This document shows positions 44,225 to 53,480 of a stretch of DNA of 64,000 nucleotides, one piece after another. A model generated the notes under the pieces. It ran no database searches. It worked only from the letters and a program-made list of their open reading frames with translations, and was not told where the DNA came from. The DNA is taken from positions 79,437 to 143,436 of the forward strand of contig NZ_MUGW01000016.1 in NCBI RefSeq assembly GCF_002217285.1, given 5' to 3'. The translations under genes were made by a program, and so were the position numbers. Positions within the stretch are counted from its first letter, which is position 1. The number at the start of each line of letters is the position of its first letter. Source of the stretch: Flavobacterium hercynium. Lineage in GTDB: Bacteria; Bacteroidota; Bacteroidia; Flavobacteriales; Flavobacteriaceae.

Positions 44225-45739
44225 ATGAAAAATAAATTTATAAAAATATTTTGTATCGCAATTGTTAGTGCCATGACAGTAGCATCATGCGACAAAGGAT
44301 TCGAAGAAATGAATACGAATCCAAATGCATTGACAGATCCTGCAATCAATTCGATGTTTACGCTGGCTGAAATTTATGTAGACGGACAAGATTTTTCGAA
44401 TACCAGAGGAAACAATATCTACGCTGCACAAATCGTACAGCACTTTTCGGCATTAACGGGTGCCGGATCAAAATACGCTTATTCTTCAGAATATTCAGGA
44501 GCTTTATTCGGAGAATCGTATGGTAAAGGATTGAATCAGATTTTTCAATTAATGTCAGTTCTTCCGGACACACCGGAGAGTTCTAACATGCGCCAGGCAT
44601 GCCGAATTATGAAAGTTTTTCTGTTTCAGAAATTGACAGATACTTACGGAGATATTCCATACTTTGAAGCAGGACAAGGATATAACGGAAATGTATTTGC
44701 ACCTAAATACGATACTCAGGAAGCGATTTACAATGACCTTTTAAAAGAGTTAGATGAAGCCGGAGATGCTCTGGATGCTGGAAAACCTTTTGCAGGAAAT
44801 GCCGATTTGTATTACCAAAGCGATGTTGCAAGATGGAAAAAACTAGCCAATTCTTTAATGCTTAGAGTAGCCATGCGTTTGTCTAAAGTAAATGAACCAA
44901 AAGCAAAAGAATATGTAGAAAAAGCATTTGCAAAAGGTGTATTTACATCAAATGATGATAGTTTGGTTTTAGAGCATGAAGCAGGACCTCCGGGAGTAAA
45001 AACCAATCCAATTACTTCTGCCTGGGTTAGAAATGATTTAAATGGAGGAGATTCAAACATTAAATTCAGTAAAACCTATATTGATTTACTACAAAGCACA
45101 AACGATCCACGTTTGAGAATTTATGCTAAAATAGAATCTACAGGCGATAATTCACCGGCAAGCCAGCAAGGTCTTGCTAACGATGCAAAAGAATTTCCTG
45201 GTGGAGACAAGAAACTTTTTTCAGATCCAAACACATCTACCGTATTGCGTTACGATGCGCCTACTTTGATTCTTTCGTATGCTGAGGTACAATTTATATT
45301 GGCAGAAGCAGCAGTTAAAAACTGGAATGTGGGCGGAACAGCACAGCAATATTATGATAATGGAGTAAAAGCAGCAATGGACATTCTGACGATTTTTGGA
45401 GATAAGGTACCAGCTGTTTCAGCTACAGAATACAATACCTATATCACAACCTATCCTTTTAAATCAGCCGGAACAGAAAGTGAAAAAATAGAGCAGATCA
45501 TTACGCAAAAATGGATTTTGTTATTGTTTAATGGTTTCGAAGCATTTTCAGAATACAGAAGAACCGGATTTCCTGTTTTAGTGCCTGTTAATGATCCTTT
45601 AGGACAAACAAACGGAACTATTCCGAGAAGATTAATTTACGATCAGTCAGAACTTTTAACTAATCCGGATAATTATAAAGAAGCAATTCAGCGTCAGGGA
45701 TTAGATTTAATGACTACCAGAATATGGTGGGATAAATAA
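44225..45739 (+). CDS. SusD-like glycan-binding lipoprotein (SusD/RagB)
   Basis: The start at 44225 (504 residues) is preferred because it gives a lipoprotein signal with Cys22 (MTVASC); an upstream ATG at 44201 would overlap susC and place eight polar residues before it. The family signature is present: an N-terminal FEEMNTNPNALTDP, TPR-like helices, and the region TLILSYAEVQFILAEAA near 355. It forms the lid of the SusC transporter on the cell surface and binds the glycan. It lies 10 bases after susC. The hairpin after its stop may reduce readthrough into the GH92 genes. Confidence 0.92.
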   Translation: MKNKFIKIFCIAIVSAMTVASCDKGFEEMNTNPNALTDPAINSMFTLAEIYVDGQDFSNTRGNNIYAAQIVQHFSALTGAGSKYAYSSEYSGALFGESYGKGLNQIFQLMSVLPDTPESSNMRQACRIMKVFLFQKLTDTYGDIPYFEAGQGYNGNVFAPKYDTQEAIYNDLLKELDEAGDALDAGKPFAGNADLYYQSDVARWKKLANSLMLRVAMRLSKVNEPKAKEYVEKAFAKGVFTSNDDSLVLEHEAGPPGVKTNPITSAWVRNDLNGGDSNIKFSKTYIDLLQSTNDPRLRIYAKIESTGDNSPASQQGLANDAKEFPGGDKKLFSDPNTSTVLRYDAPTLILSYAEVQFILAEAAVKNWNVGGTAQQYYDNGVKAAMDILTIFGDKVPAVSATEYNTYITTYPFKSAGTESEKIEQIITQKWILLLFNGFEAFSEYRRTGFPVLVPVNDPLGQTNGTIPRRLIYDQSELLTNPDNYKEAIQRQGLDLMTTRIWWDK

Positions 45740-45752
45740 AAAGTAATATTTA

Positions 45753-45806
45753 AGTTGGTTAAAATAAGTCAGGCGGCTATTGGTTTGCTGTTTGGCTTAT
45801 TTTTTT
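45753..45806 (+). terminator. Possible terminator after susD
   Basis: AAATAAG...CTTATTT arms with a long loop and a T run follow the susD stop by 13 bases. The loop is long (about 35 bases), so termination may be partial. Confidence 0.45.
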
Positions 45807-45870
45807 TAAGGGACTAAGGTTCTAAGTTGCTGAGATTCTAAGGTTTTTTGTAGAAATGCACATCATGTAG

Positions 45871-45890
45871 AGATGCACTGCTGTGCATCT
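45871..45890. repeat. Short palindrome in a repeat-like intergenic stretch
   Basis: AGATGCAC-TGCT-GTGCATCT is a perfect 8-bp stem. It is embedded in TGTAGAGATGCACTGCTGTG-type sequence and preceded by CTAAGGTTCTAAGTTGCTGA. Both phrases look like interspersed Flavobacterium repeats, as far as I recall. Confidence 0.7.
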
Positions 45891-45955
45891 TAATACTGTA
45901 GATGCATCTTAAATATACAATGATTTGATAGAGACACAACAATTTTATGTTCTCG

Positions 45956-45970
45956 TTTAAATCGATTAAA
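45956..45970 (+). promoter_or_regulatory. LacI-type operator-like palindrome before the first GH92 gene
   Basis: TTTAAATCGATTAAA is a CG-centred near palindrome sharing AAATCG with the sites before lacI and susC. It lies 46 bases before the ATG at 46017. It would place the GH92 genes in the same regulon. Confidence 0.45.
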
Positions 45971-46016
45971 TTCGTGTGATCCCTTTTTTGATCATACAAG
46001 TCAAAAAAAAAAGAAT

Positions 46017-48293
46017 ATGTTTATAAAATTGAATAAAATAGTCATTAGCGGAGTGTTTGCCTTAAGTCTGTGTTTTAATCATTCGGTTATCTCACAACAA
46101 AAAAAAGTCAAACAAGCAAACGTAGATTACACCAAATATGTAGATCCGTTAATTGGTTCTGCAGGTCACGGACATGTATTTGTGGGTGCCAATGTTCCTT
46201 TTGGAGCAGTTCAGTTAGGACCTGTAAATATTTTTGAAGGATGGGATTGGTGCAGTGGTTACAATTATGCGAGTAATACCATCTTAGGTTTTACACACAC
46301 GCACCTAAGCGGAACTGGAATTGGAGATTTGAATGATATATTACTATTACCCGTTACCGGAAAAGTACCTCTTTTTAAGGGAACAAAAGAAGATATGGTA
46401 AACGGTTACGGTTCTTACTTCTCTCATAAAAATGAAATAAGCAAAGCCGGTTACTACAGTGTTGTACTGGATAAATACAAAATCAAAGCAGAATTAACAG
46501 CCAGCGAAAGAGTTGGTTTTCATAAATACACCTTTAATTCCGCCGCAGATGCACATGTTTTGTTAGACTTAGCAGATGGCATTGGATGGGATAAACCAGT
46601 AAAAACATACATTAAAAAAATAAACGAAACCACAATTTCAGGATATCGTTTCTCTACGGGATGGGCTACAGATCAGCGTATTTATTTTACAATGGAATTT
46701 TCAGAGCCAATTTCAAACATATCACTTTATGATGATAAAACAGCTGTAAAAGGAACAGAAGGAGAAGGGCTTCAAATGAAAGCCGTTCTTGATTTTGGAG
46801 CATTAAAGAATAAACAGGTTTTAGTTAAAGTTGGTATATCTCCCGTTAGTTCAGAAAATGCTGCTGCAAATATAAAAGCTGAAATTCCAAATTGGGATTT
46901 TGATGCTGTTGCAAAAGAAGCGACTTCAAAATGGAACGCCGAATTGAATAAAATTCAGATCGAAGCCGATGCAAAAACAATGAAAGTTTTTTACACAGCA
47001 TTGTATCACACCATGTTTGCACCATCTATTTTTAATGATGCAAACAAAGACTACAGAGGAACAGATAAAAAAGTCTACGAAAAAGCAGACTTTACCAATT
47101 ATACAACTTTCTCACTTTGGGATACCTATCGCGCCTTGCATCCTTTGTACACCATTACACAACCGGAAAAAATTAATGATATTGTAAAATCCTTTTTAGC
47201 CATTTACCAGCAACAAGGCAGATTACCTGTTTGGCATTTAATGGGGAACGAAACCAATACGATGAATGGGAATCACTCCATTGCTGTTATTGTAGATGCC
47301 TATTTAAAAGGATATCGCGATTACGACACAGCCTTAGCATACGAAGCCATCAAAAAGACAGCCATGCAAACGCGAGACGGAATGGATTATGTGCAGGAAC
47401 TCAAATATATTCCTGCAGATAAAGTTGTAGAATCTGTAGGGAACGCTTTAGAATATGCTATCGATGATTATTGTATCGCCTTGATGGCAAAAGCTTTAAA
47501 TAAAACAGAAGACTACGATTATTTCTCAAAAAGAGCTAATTTGTACAAACAATACTTTGATAAAGAAACCACCTTTATGCGTGGAAAATTGACCGACGGA
47601 AATTGGAGAACACCTTTCAATCCGCTTTCCTCTGTGCATAGAAAAGACGATTATGTAGAAGGAAATGCATGGCAATACACGTGGCTGGTTCCTCAGGATC
47701 CTTATGGTTTAATTGAATTGTTTGGAAGTGAAGAAAAGTTTCTTGCCAAATTAGATGCTCTTTTCTTATTGACAGATAAAGTAGAAGGCGAAGATGTTTC
47801 TCCGGATATTAGCGGTTTAATTGGGCAATATGCACAAGGAAACGAACCGAATCATCATATTCCGTACTTGTATGCGTATGCAGGACAACCTTGGAAAACA
47901 GCCGAGTTAATTCGGGATATCGATACTAAGTTTTATTCTGAAAAACCGGACGGATTGTGTGGAAATGAAGATTTAGGGCAAATGTCAGCTTGGTACAACT
48001 TTTCGGCGATGGGATTTTATTCTGTTAATCCTGCAAACGGAGTATATGTGTTAGGAAGTCCTCTTGTAAATTCAGCAGTAATCCATCATAAAGAAGGTAT
48101 TTCATTTACGTTGAAAGCAATAAACAACAGTAAAACAAACCTGTATATTCAAAAAGCAGAATATAACGGAAAGCCGTATACCAAATCATACATTACACAT
48201 GATATGATTGTAAAAGGCGGAGAATTGAAATTGTACATGGGAAGCAAGCCATCTAAAACATTTGGAGTTAAAAAAGAAGACAGGCCTTTTTGA
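46017..48293 (+). CDS. GH92 family exo-alpha-mannosidase, copy 1
   Basis: 758 residues with a signal peptide (ending SVISQ). The N-terminal beta-sandwich domain (about 35-270) starts YTKYVDPLIGSAGHGHVFVG, typical of GH92; an (alpha/alpha)6 barrel follows. Catalytic-region motifs are VEGNAWQYTW with the likely general acid E548, and GNEDLGQMSAWY with D652 as part of the base. GH92 enzymes are calcium-dependent and remove alpha-1,2-, 1,3-, 1,4- or 1,6-linked mannose with inversion; which linkage is not readable. It probably acts in the periplasm on oligosaccharides imported by the SusCD pair. Confidence 0.93.
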   Translation: MFIKLNKIVISGVFALSLCFNHSVISQQKKVKQANVDYTKYVDPLIGSAGHGHVFVGANVPFGAVQLGPVNIFEGWDWCSGYNYASNTILGFTHTHLSGTGIGDLNDILLLPVTGKVPLFKGTKEDMVNGYGSYFSHKNEISKAGYYSVVLDKYKIKAELTASERVGFHKYTFNSAADAHVLLDLADGIGWDKPVKTYIKKINETTISGYRFSTGWATDQRIYFTMEFSEPISNISLYDDKTAVKGTEGEGLQMKAVLDFGALKNKQVLVKVGISPVSSENAAANIKAEIPNWDFDAVAKEATSKWNAELNKIQIEADAKTMKVFYTALYHTMFAPSIFNDANKDYRGTDKKVYEKADFTNYTTFSLWDTYRALHPLYTITQPEKINDIVKSFLAIYQQQGRLPVWHLMGNETNTMNGNHSIAVIVDAYLKGYRDYDTALAYEAIKKTAMQTRDGMDYVQELKYIPADKVVESVGNALEYAIDDYCIALMAKALNKTEDYDYFSKRANLYKQYFDKETTFMRGKLTDGNWRTPFNPLSSVHRKDDYVEGNAWQYTWLVPQDPYGLIELFGSEEKFLAKLDALFLLTDKVEGEDVSPDISGLIGQYAQGNEPNHHIPYLYAYAGQPWKTAELIRDIDTKFYSEKPDGLCGNEDLGQMSAWYNFSAMGFYSVNPANGVYVLGSPLVNSAVIHHKEGISFTLKAINNSKTNLYIQKAEYNGKPYTKSYITHDMIVKGGELKLYMGSKPSKTFGVKKEDRPF

Positions 48294-48498
48294 TTTTAGA
48301 TTTTAGAATGTAGATTTTAGATTTTAGATTTTGAATTTACGTAGTAGGATCGTTACGTTACGTTTCCTAACAGGTTTTTAAAATCTGTTAGATATAATAG
48401 TAGGTATAATATAAGTTACAATTAGGTATAAGTAGTATAAAATTAGAAAAATAATACCTAACAGGTTTTAAAAACCTGTTAGGATAACAACAGAAAGT
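48294..48498. repeat. Repeat-rich gap between the two GH92 genes
   Basis: It starts with several copies of GATTTTAGA (48294-48338). Two palindromes follow: a degenerate one at 48366-48391, and a perfect one at 48457-48483 with 12-base arms CCTAACAGGTTT and AAACCTGTTAGG and a 3-base loop. The second ends only 15 bases before the ATG at 48499, so it could form a hairpin next to the ribosome-binding region. Confidence 0.8.
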
Positions 48499-50784
48499 AT
48501 GAAAATAAAGACTTTACTTTTTTTAGGATTATTACAATGTTGCGTTTTTGCAAGTGCACAGGACAAAGTTTTGGAGCCTGTAGAATATGTCAATCCATTA
48601 ATGGGTACACAATCGTTGCACAATCTTTCTAACGGAAATACCTATCCCGCAATTTGCAGACCTTGGGGAATGAACTTCTGGACGCCACAAACCGGTAAAA
48701 TGGGTGATGGATGGGCGTATGTTTATACAGCAGAAAAAATTAGAGGATTCAAACAAACACATCAGCCTTCACCTTGGATGAATGATTACGGACAATTTTC
48801 GATCATGCCCGTAACAGGTAAATTAGTTTTTGACGAAACAGAACGTTCCAGCTGGTTTAGTCATAAAGCTGAGGTATCAAAACCGTATTATTACAGTGTC
48901 TATCTGGCAGATTATGATGTTACAACAGAAATTACAACCACAGAGCGAGCAGCTCATTTTCAGATAACATTTCCAGAGAACGAACAATCTTCAATTGTAG
49001 TTGATGCTTTTGATAGAGGTTCATACATCAAAATAATCCCTTCAGAAAATAAAATTATAGGCTACACAACCCGAAACAGCGGTGGTGTTCCGAAGAATTT
49101 TAAAAACTATTTCGTATTACAATTCGATAAACCTTTTTTAGCTAATTATACCTGGCAGGATAAAACTTTAGAAAAAAATAATTTAGAAAGAACAAGCAAT
49201 CACGTAGGTGCCGTTGTAACTTTTAAAACCAAAAAAGGTGAAGTAGTAAATGTAAAAGTAGCTTCATCCTTCATTAGTCCTGAACAAGCTGAGCTGAACT
49301 TGAAAAATGAGTTAGGAAATACTTCCTTTCAGGAAACCGTTGCAGCATCAAAAAAAGAATGGAGCAAAGTCTTAGATAAAATTACTGTAGAAGGAGGAAG
49401 CACAGAACAGTTAAAAACATTCTATTCTTGTTTGTATCGTGCCACTTGTTTTCCGCAAAAACAATACGAAATAAACGAAAAAGGAGAAACGGTGCATTAC
49501 AGCCCGTACAACGGAAAAGTATTGCCGGGATATATGTTTGCAGGAACCGGTTTTTGGGATACTTTCCGAGCTCTTTACCCTTTACTAAATTTAGTATACC
49601 CAGCCATAAACACAGAAATGCAGGAAGGCTTAATCAACGATTATAAAGAAGGCGGATTCCTGCCGGAATGGTCAAGCCCGGGCTTTAGAAATGTCATGGT
49701 AGGGAACAATTCGGCATCGGTAGTTTCAGATGCTTTTATAAAAGGATTACGTGGCTATGATATTAACACGCTTTATGATGCTTTGATTCATGGCGCTAAT
49801 AACGAAGGACCATTGGAGGCAGTGGGAAGAAAAGGAGTTTCGTATTACAACAGTTTAGGATATGTACCTTATAATGTAAAAATCGACGAAAGTGCGGCAA
49901 GAACACTGGAATATGCCTACGATGATTTTGCGATCTGGAAATTAGCGAAAGCGTTGAATCGTCCTAAAAAAGAAATTGCGTTGTTCGAAAAGAGAATGAT
50001 GAATTATAAAAAGCTGTATAATCCTGTAATTGGTCTAATGAGCGGTAAAAATCTGGACGGAAGTTTTCCGGCTGATTTTAATCCATTTAAATGGGGAGAT
50101 GCTTTTACAGAAGGCAATAGCTGGCATTACAGCTGGAGTGTCTTTCATGACATACAAGGTTTGATAGATTTGATGGGTGGAGAAAAGAAGTTTACAGCCA
50201 AATTAGATGCTGTTTTTACAACACCTCCAATCTTCGACGAAAGTTATTACGGTTCCGTTATTCATGAAATTCGCGAAATGCAGATCATGAATATGGGACA
50301 ATACGCACACGGAAACCAGCCAATTCAACACATGATCTATTTGTACAATTATGCAGGTGAACCTTGGAAAACACAATTTTGGTCCAGAGAAGTAATGAAT
50401 CGTTTTTATAAGCCTACTCCGGATGGTTATTGTGGAGACGAGGATAACGGACAAACTTCTGCCTGGTACATTTTCTCTGCAATGGGATTTTATCCTGTTT
50501 GTCCTGCAACAGATCAGTATGTTTTAGGTGCGCCATTGTTTAAAAAAGTGACTTTAAAATTAGAGAACGGAAAACAATTGGTTGTAAATGCGCCTGAGAA
50601 TTCAGATGAAAATAAATACGTTAACGAAGTAAAATGGGATAACTCAAATTATCCGGATAATTACATCAATCATTTTGAGATGCTAAAGGGAGGAGAATTA
50701 AACTTCAACATGAGCAGTTCACCTAATTTAAACAGAGGGACTTCGACAAAAAATTATCCGTATTCGTATTCAACTTCAAAATAA
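48499..50784 (+). CDS. GH92 family exo-alpha-mannosidase, copy 2
   Basis: 761 residues with a signal peptide (ending VFASAQ). It has the GH92 layout: an N-terminal beta-sandwich (YVNPLMGTQSLHNLSNGNTY), the barrel, E538 in TEGNSWHYSW and D649 in GDEDNGQTSAWY. It is only moderately similar to copy 1 and differs around the substrate pocket (for example HQPSPWMNDYG in place of THTHLSGTGIG), so the two enzymes likely cut different linkages. It is the last gene of the glycan locus, followed by a strong terminator. Confidence 0.93.
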   Translation: MKIKTLLFLGLLQCCVFASAQDKVLEPVEYVNPLMGTQSLHNLSNGNTYPAICRPWGMNFWTPQTGKMGDGWAYVYTAEKIRGFKQTHQPSPWMNDYGQFSIMPVTGKLVFDETERSSWFSHKAEVSKPYYYSVYLADYDVTTEITTTERAAHFQITFPENEQSSIVVDAFDRGSYIKIIPSENKIIGYTTRNSGGVPKNFKNYFVLQFDKPFLANYTWQDKTLEKNNLERTSNHVGAVVTFKTKKGEVVNVKVASSFISPEQAELNLKNELGNTSFQETVAASKKEWSKVLDKITVEGGSTEQLKTFYSCLYRATCFPQKQYEINEKGETVHYSPYNGKVLPGYMFAGTGFWDTFRALYPLLNLVYPAINTEMQEGLINDYKEGGFLPEWSSPGFRNVMVGNNSASVVSDAFIKGLRGYDINTLYDALIHGANNEGPLEAVGRKGVSYYNSLGYVPYNVKIDESAARTLEYAYDDFAIWKLAKALNRPKKEIALFEKRMMNYKKLYNPVIGLMSGKNLDGSFPADFNPFKWGDAFTEGNSWHYSWSVFHDIQGLIDLMGGEKKFTAKLDAVFTTPPIFDESYYGSVIHEIREMQIMNMGQYAHGNQPIQHMIYLYNYAGEPWKTQFWSREVMNRFYKPTPDGYCGDEDNGQTSAWYIFSAMGFYPVCPATDQYVLGAPLFKKVTLKLENGKQLVVNAPENSDENKYVNEVKWDNSNYPDNYINHFEMLKGGELNFNMSSSPNLNRGTSTKNYPYSYSTSK

Positions 50785-51311
50785 TATCTAGCAATAGATA
50801 ATAAATTCAGCTTGGGTTTTTATTGGTCGAAAAAAGTAAGCTGAAATCAAAAAGAATCTGTTCTAAACTATTTTAGGAACAGATTCTTTTTTTTGTTTAA
50901 AACGATGAATTTTTTAACAGGCATAATTGTTTTTCGATGTTTTTAAACTCTGAACAATCAGAAAAAAATAATGTCTCTTTTTTTTTATAAAAACTTAAAA
51001 TTATCATGAAAAAGTAAAAAACAACAAAATATTAACAAATAACAACATATTGATTGCTAGATATTTAATTTTGTTTTGATCGGATTCTAATGTTATTCTA
51101 ATGTTGAGGAGTTAATTTAGTTTTAACTTGCCGCCAAATATTTTTTGAGATAAAATCACAATCGGTGAGACCTTTAATACAAGCCTTTTATATCATTTTT
51201 GAACTAAAAATAAATTAGCGTTGAGACTAAAGATTTTCAATTTTAGAAATTGATTTTTTTACAAGTCTTTTTATGATTTAACAGGTGGTGAATTTTTTTA
51301 TTTTTTAGTAA
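50785..51311. other. Intergenic region before the exporter cluster
   Basis: No gene in 527 bases. The left end holds the GH92 terminator (50851-50895). The rest is AT-rich, with no promoter box I can assign to the small gene at 51312. Confidence 0.65.
50851..50895 (+). terminator. Terminator of the glycan locus
   Basis: A 13-bp perfect stem (AAAGAATCTGTTC at 50851-50863, GAACAGATTCTTT at 50877-50889) is followed by a T run. Confidence 0.9.
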
Positions 51312-51716
51312 ATGCTGAATAGAATTAAAAATAGTCTTTTATGTAAATGCCTTCAGGCGTTACTAATTGGGTACTTTTTAATTAGCAGTATGAACATCTC
51401 CAATAGTGTTGGCAGAATTATAAATGATAATGCTGAGGTGCAAACTGTCAAAGGAATGACCTGCAATTTTCTTAAAAAAATATTTAAGTGTGATGCAATT
51501 CCGGAAGAAGTTGACGATTACAAAACAAAAGACTCAAAGACAGCTAAGCTTGCAAAGGGAATTCCTTTGTTAGATTACTTGATTCCTTTAGATACTCCAT
51601 TACCTGGCTTATACTTTTATATGGAGTCTAAAGGAAAAAACTATATCAATAACCCCATCTTCTCATTTGGGTTTCACGGTAAAATTCATTTACCTCCTCC
51701 CGAATTTATCGTATAA
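51312..51716 (+). CDS. Small exported protein of unknown function before the exporter genes
   Basis: 134 residues. Residues about 10-30 are hydrophobic (CLQALLIGYFLISSM) and could be a signal anchor. The remainder has three or four cysteines overall (KGMTCNFLKKIFKCDAIPEE) and a Pro/aromatic-rich C-terminal part (LDYLIPLDTPLPGLYFYMES, IHLPPPEF). I do not recognise the family. It lies 106 bases before the ABC gene on the same strand, separated by a probable promoter at 51798. A role as partner or cargo of the exporter is possible but unsupported. Confidence 0.55.
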   Translation: MLNRIKNSLLCKCLQALLIGYFLISSMNISNSVGRIINDNAEVQTVKGMTCNFLKKIFKCDAIPEEVDDYKTKDSKTAKLAKGIPLLDYLIPLDTPLPGLYFYMESKGKNYINNPIFSFGFHGKIHLPPPEFIV

Positions 51717-51797
51717 ATACACGTTTTTTTTTGTAGTTTTAGAAGAAATTCTGCAATATCTTACTATGGTTTTTACCGTAGGTTAACATCTATCTAT

Positions 51798-51805
51798 TAA
51801 TTTTG
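51798..51805 (+). promoter_or_regulatory. Bacteroidota -7 box before the exporter operon
   Basis: TAATTTTG fits TAnnTTTG, 17 bases before the ATG at 51823; no clear -33 box. Confidence 0.45.
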
Positions 51806-51822
51806 TATTTATATATAAATTT

Positions 51823-53478
51823 ATGACACCATTTAAACGTTTCTATAATTTACTAAAGCTGGATAAGCGCGATGTATATCAGATTATATTCTACGCTGCT
51901 TTTGCCGGTTTGGTAAACCTCTCTTTGCCACTCGGAATTCAGGCGATTATTAACTTTATTCAGAGCGGTCAGCTAAGTGTTTCCTGGATTGTTTTAGTTA
52001 TTCTGGTTACCATTGGCGTAGGTTTCGGAGGAGTACTTACCATATTACAATTGCGAATTGTAGAGAATTTGCAACAGCGCATTTTTGTACGATCGTCATT
52101 TGAATTTGCTTACAGAATGCCTTTAATTAAATTTAAAGAATTATACTCTGAATACGCTCCGGAAAAAGCAAACCGATTTTTTGATACTTTGATGGTACAA
52201 AAAGGAACTGCGAAACTTTTACTGGATTTCTGTACCGCTTTTTTACAAGTTGGATTAGGAATTATATTATTGGTTTTATATCATTCCTTCTTTACCGTAA
52301 TCGGATTATTGTTTATTGCGATTCTGTATATAATCTTTAAATTTTCATACAAAGACGGACTTGAAACAAGTCTTAACGAATCGAAGTTTAAATATAAAGT
52401 AGCTGCATGGATTCAGGAAATAGCGCGTAACCGTGAAAGTTTCCGTAAAAAAGGAAGTTTTGAATATGCCTTAGAAAGAAATGACGGCTATGTAACTGAA
52501 TATGTAAATTACCGTGAGAAACATTTTCAGGTAATGAAAAAACAATACATTCAGCTTACTATTTTCAAAATTATTGTTACCGCAGCATTATTATCGATAG
52601 GAGGATTTTTAGTAATTCACCATCAAATGAATATAGGGCAATTTGTGGCAGCAGAAATTGTTATTGTACTTCTGATCAATTCTGTAGAAAAAATCATCTT
52701 CGGACTTGAATCTTTCTATGACGTACTTACTTCTGTAGAAAAAATTGGTCAGGTAACTGATTTAGAAATCTCTTGCATTCCAAAAACGGCATCTGTTACT
52801 GAGGCAGGAATTAATATCGAAACAGAAAGTCTTGGATACCATTATCCGGGTTTCAACAAAAAGTCACTTAAAAATATTGACCTTAAAATAAATCAGGGCG
52901 AAAAAATATTATTACGAGGAACAAACGGTGCCGGAAAAAGTACTTTACTGCGATTACTTTCAGGACTTTTAGAACCGGAAAGCGGTGCAATGTATGTGAC
53001 TGATAACTATATGAATCGTCTGGACGAAGATGCTTACAGAGCACAGTCAGGAACTTACTTACAAGGCGATAGGCTTTTTGCAGGTTCGATTAGAGAAAAT
53101 ATTCTTTTTGGAAACAAAGCGATTAATAATGATGAGTTAAAATGGGCTTTAGATAATGTGTGTCTTACACCTTATATTAAAACATTTCCAAACGGACTCG
53201 AAAATCAAATTCATCCCGATGGAGGAGAACTTTCGGCGTCTGATATTCAAAAAATATTGTTGGCACGTAGTGTTGTAAATAAACCCAATATATTATTCCT
53301 GGAAGATCCTGTTGATAAAATGGATGAACTAACTTCCTCAAAAATAGTTGATTTTTTATTTTCTGAAGAACACAACTGGACTGTAATTGTTACCTCTAAG
53401 AGTGATATCTGGATGGACAAATGCAACCGTATGATTACGATTGATGATGGGAAAATTACTAATGACATAAAGCTTTAA
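51823..53478 (+). CDS. ABC transporter (membrane plus ATPase domain), type I secretion-like, with atypical ATP site
   Basis: 551 residues: an exporter-type membrane domain with about six helices (20-300) and a C-terminal nucleotide-binding domain (about 330-551). Walker A is intact (GTNGAGKST with K372). The other motifs depart from consensus: the signature LSGGQ reads LSASD; Walker B/catalytic Glu reads ILFLEDP (E494-D495 instead of D-E); and the H-loop region reads VIVTSKSD with no histidine. It is first in an operon with HlyD- and TolC-like genes, so it resembles a HlyB/PrtD-type exporter. Its ATP hydrolysis may be slow or need a different geometry. No peptidase domain is present. Confidence 0.85.
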   Translation: MTPFKRFYNLLKLDKRDVYQIIFYAAFAGLVNLSLPLGIQAIINFIQSGQLSVSWIVLVILVTIGVGFGGVLTILQLRIVENLQQRIFVRSSFEFAYRMPLIKFKELYSEYAPEKANRFFDTLMVQKGTAKLLLDFCTAFLQVGLGIILLVLYHSFFTVIGLLFIAILYIIFKFSYKDGLETSLNESKFKYKVAAWIQEIARNRESFRKKGSFEYALERNDGYVTEYVNYREKHFQVMKKQYIQLTIFKIIVTAALLSIGGFLVIHHQMNIGQFVAAEIVIVLLINSVEKIIFGLESFYDVLTSVEKIGQVTDLEISCIPKTASVTEAGINIETESLGYHYPGFNKKSLKNIDLKINQGEKILLRGTNGAGKSTLLRLLSGLLEPESGAMYVTDNYMNRLDEDAYRAQSGTYLQGDRLFAGSIRENILFGNKAINNDELKWALDNVCLTPYIKTFPNGLENQIHPDGGELSASDIQKILLARSVVNKPNILFLEDPVDKMDELTSSKIVDFLFSEEHNWTVIVTSKSDIWMDKCNRMITIDDGKITNDIKL

Positions 53479-53480
53479 TC

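Noticed and set aside
45807..45900. Insertion sequence remnant before the GH92 gene
   Set aside because: Repeat-like phrases and a palindrome are present, but there is no transposase fragment, target duplication or long terminal inverted repeat.
51823..53478. ABC gene as a decayed copy
   Set aside because: Despite atypical motifs the frame is intact, Walker A is perfect and the gene is tightly coupled to adaptor and channel genes.
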